DNA of 7,691 nucleotides from an uncultured Kouleothrix sp. (GTDB lineage: Bacteria > Chloroflexota > Chloroflexia > Chloroflexales > Roseiflexaceae), in the NCBI GenBank assembly GCA_937858455.1, contig CALLYN010000710.1, positions 1 through 7,691 on the forward strand, in the 5' to 3' direction. A program made the translations under genes and the position numbers. The notes under the pieces were generated by a model. That model did not search any database. It was not told the DNA's origin and saw only the letters and a list, made by a program, of their open reading frames with translations. Below, piece after piece: positions 6,172 through 7,691 of this stretch (positions within the stretch are counted from its first letter, which is position 1; every line of letters starts with the position of its first letter).

Positions 6172-6210
6172 GGGGAGTGGAGGAGCATAGCCCCTCGCAC
6201 TCCCTCTTTT
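6172..6210 (+). terminator. Terminator-like hairpin between binding-protein and permease genes
   Basis: GGGAGTG plus GAGG (6173-6183) pairs with CCTC (6193-6196) and, after a bulged G (6197), CACTCCC (6198-6204). The loop is 9 nt, a further G-T wobble (6172/6205) is possible, and the run CTTTT (6206-6210) follows. This is the shape of an intrinsic terminator. Because the permease genes follow in the same direction, it is probably leaky, letting a fraction of transcripts continue. Confidence 0.6.
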
Positions 6211-6252
6211 CAGACAGGCGCTCACTGCCGACAGGATCAGGAGGGAACAGGG

Positions 6253-7200
6253 ATGAGCAAACAGGCGACCCTCGCAGCGCCCGGCGCCGCGCACAAGCGT
6301 AGCAGCAAGCAGCTGCGCGAACAGATCGACGCATACACGATGCTGCTGCCCACTATCCTGGGCGTGATGATTTTTTTCGCCGTGCCGCTCGCGATCTCGC
6401 TGTACCTGAGCTTCACCAGCGCGCGCATCAGCACCGCCGTCGGCGAGGCGAAGTTTGTGGGCCTCGAGAACTATCTCAACGTCTTTAAAGATTCGAATTT
6501 CTACCTTGCGCTCCGCAACACCATGATCTTTTCGGCCGCCACGCTGTTGCTCTCGACGGTGCCGGCGCTGATACTGGCGGTGCTGCTGAATGAAAAAATT
6601 CGCGGCCAGGCGTTTTTCCGCGCGCTGTTCTTCATCCCGGTGGTCGCCTCGGTGGTGGCGGTGTCGCTGCTATGGCGCTACCTGCTGAATATTGACTTTG
6701 GCTTTGTCAACTATGCCTTCAGCCTGCTTGGCCTGCCGCGCATCCCCTGGCTCACCTCGCCGGATTGGGCACTGCTCAGCGTGATCCTGGTGTTCTCGTG
6801 GAAGACGATCGGCTATAACATGGTGATCTTTCTGGCCGGCCTGCAGGGCATCTCGCGGCCGCTGTACGAGGCCGCCAGCATCGACGGCGCCACGCGCTGG
6901 CAGCAGTTCATGCGCATCACCGTGCCGATGCTCTCGCCTACCACGTTTTTCATCCTGATCACCACGCTGATCAACTGCCTGCAGGTGTTCGATGTGCCCT
7001 ACGCGCTTGGCTACGGCCGCAGCACCACAATCGGCCCGGCCGACTCGATGCTGACGGTGGTGCCGCTGCTGTACCGCGAGGGCTTCATCCTCGACCATAT
7101 GGGCTACTCGTCGTCGCTGGCGTGGGTGCTGTTCATTATGATTATGGCGATCACCTTCTTGCAGTTTCGCATCTCGAACCGCTGGGTCAATTATGAGTAA
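6253..7200 (+). CDS. Sugar ABC transporter permease, CUT1 first subunit (MalF/UgpA-like)
   Basis: This is a 315-residue inner-membrane subunit forming half of the sugar channel. A short hydrophilic N-terminus (1-28) is followed by about six membrane segments, roughly 30-52, 90-112, 124-144, 172-195, 228-246 and 288-304. The EAA coupling loop that contacts the ATPase is intact: 'EAASIDGATRWQQFMRITVP' (206-225). The start is set at 6253 by AGGAGG (6239-6244) spaced 8 nt away. The frame stays open upstream to an ATG at 6121, but that stretch crosses both hairpins, so it is not coding. It pairs with the second permease gene 75 nt downstream. The cognate ATPase is not in the window. Confidence 0.94.
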   Translation: MSKQATLAAPGAAHKRSSKQLREQIDAYTMLLPTILGVMIFFAVPLAISLYLSFTSARISTAVGEAKFVGLENYLNVFKDSNFYLALRNTMIFSAATLLLSTVPALILAVLLNEKIRGQAFFRALFFIPVVASVVAVSLLWRYLLNIDFGFVNYAFSLLGLPRIPWLTSPDWALLSVILVFSWKTIGYNMVIFLAGLQGISRPLYEAASIDGATRWQQFMRITVPMLSPTTFFILITTLINCLQVFDVPYALGYGRSTTIGPADSMLTVVPLLYREGFILDHMGYSSSLAWVLFIMIMAITFLQFRISNRWVNYE

Positions 7201-7202
7201 TT

Positions 7203-7256
7203 GGCACGAGCTACGCCGTTGGCGTTGTGCCGCCGGCAGATAAGCAGAGCCTGCTT
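7203..7256 (+). other. Two small hairpins between the permease genes
   Basis: GGCAC (7203-7207) with GTGCC (7227-7231) encloses ACGCC (7213-7217)/GGCGT (7221-7225) around a GTT loop. AAGCAG (7242-7247) then pairs perfectly with CTGCTT (7251-7256) around a 3-nt loop. Neither has a T-run after it. They fill most of the 75-nt gap and end shortly before the ribosome site of the next gene (AGAGG, 7265-7269). Confidence 0.5.
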
Positions 7257-7275
7257 CACAATAAAGAGGTACATA

Positions 7276-7691
7276 ATGACCGGACAAGTGCTCCAGCGGC
7301 CGTTCGAGCGTTGGTTGGCGTATGCGTTTCTGCTCGTCACCGGCCTGATCATGGCGTTTCCGTTCATCTACATGCTGCTGTCGTCGCTGAAAAACTCGTC
7401 GGAAGTAGTGCAGGTGCCGCCGCAGCTGTTCCCCGAAAACCTGCAGCTTGGCAACTACCTTGAAGTGATCAGCATTGTGCCGTTGGGCACGCAGCTGGTG
7501 AACACCGTGATCGTCACATTTGGCGTGGTGGTTGGCTGGGTGATCACCTCGGTGCTGGCCGGCTACGCCTTCGCGCGCCTGGAGTTCTTCGGCCGCGACG
7601 TGCTGTTCTTCCTGTACCTGGGCACGCTGATGGTGCCGTTCGCGGTGATCATCGTGCCGATGTTCAAGATCATGGTGGCGTTTAGCTGGGT
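7276..7691 (+). CDS. Sugar ABC transporter permease, CUT1 second subunit (MalG/UgpE-like), 3' partial
   Basis: This gene encodes the second membrane subunit of the sugar channel; 138 codons are visible and the frame is open at the window edge, so about half of a usual 270-290 residue protein is missing. Visible hydrophobic segments are near 14-36, 74-98 and 108-130. The family pattern 'AGYAFARLEFFGRD' (95-108) followed by 'LGTLMVPFAVIIVPMF' (115-130) identifies MalG-type subunits. The EAA loop lies beyond the edge. The ATG at 7276 is preceded by AGAGG (7265-7269) with 6 nt spacing. The N-terminus 'MTGQVLQRPFERWLAYAF' resembles relatives, so the start is secure. It probably forms a heterodimer with the upstream permease. 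Confidence 0.93.
   Translation, partial: MTGQVLQRPFERWLAYAFLLVTGLIMAFPFIYMLLSSLKNSSEVVQVPPQLFPENLQLGNYLEVISIVPLGTQLVNTVIVTFGVVVGWVITSVLAGYAFARLEFFGRDVLFFLYLGTLMVPFAVIIVPMFKIMVAFSW

Noticed and set aside
6121..6252. N-terminal extension of the first permease to the ATG at 6121
   Set aside because: The stretch spans both hairpins, the extra residues do not resemble permease N-termini, and a strong ribosome site precedes the ATG at 6253.
1..7691. Search for CRISPR arrays, insertion sequences, rRNA, defence or phage genes
   Set aside because: No spaced direct repeats, transposase motifs or related signatures were seen on either strand.

Overview
The window looks like ordinary chromosome from a GC-rich bacterium. 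The mix of genes suggests a member of the Chloroflexota (Roseiflexus/Kouleothrix-like). The pointers are a Tad-type TadC with an 'ELELQQPFS' N-terminal region, a SpoIIM-family membrane protein next to a type II thymidine kinase, and a LacI-regulated CUT1 sugar transporter whose binding protein is a lipoprotein. The taxonomic call is inference from gene style, not from a marker gene.

Layout. (1) Bases 1-861: 3' part of a tadC-like gene (Tad/Flp pilus inner-membrane platform), probably cut at its 5' end by the window edge and followed by a strong stem-loop at 883-918. (2) 921-1723: a two-gene plus-strand unit, a DUF192 protein followed by a small cupin whose ribosome-binding site lies across the DUF192 stop codon. 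(3) 1720-3281, minus strand: thymidine kinase (tdk) followed 5 nt later by a SpoIIM/DUF95-family membrane protein. This unit converges on the cupin so tightly that the two stop codons share one CTAG. (4) 3282-3615: a divergent intergenic region with a tdk-facing candidate promoter, a good plus-strand sigma70-type promoter (TTGACA-17-TATGCT), a LacI-type near-palindrome over the predicted start point, and a roughly 215-nt leader with several mutually exclusive pairings. (5) 3616-7691, plus strand: a LacI-family regulator, a lipoprotein solute-binding protein, and two CUT1 permeases. The second permease runs off the 3' edge.

How the genes work together. The last four genes form a sugar-uptake operon. 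The lipoprotein captures a carbohydrate outside the membrane, the two permeases form the channel, and the LacI-family protein probably controls its own promoter and, by read-through, the transporter. No ATPase is present in the window. It may lie downstream, or a shared MalK/MsiK-type ATPase may serve. Every gap between genes of this operon carries at least one hairpin, and the binding-protein/permease gap has two, one with a T-run like an intrinsic terminator. This suggests graded expression, with binding protein in excess of permease.

I found no mobile element, CRISPR array, tRNA or rRNA, and no clearly new multi-gene system. The points most worth a second look are the structured leader upstream of the LacI gene and the paired hairpins after the binding-protein gene.
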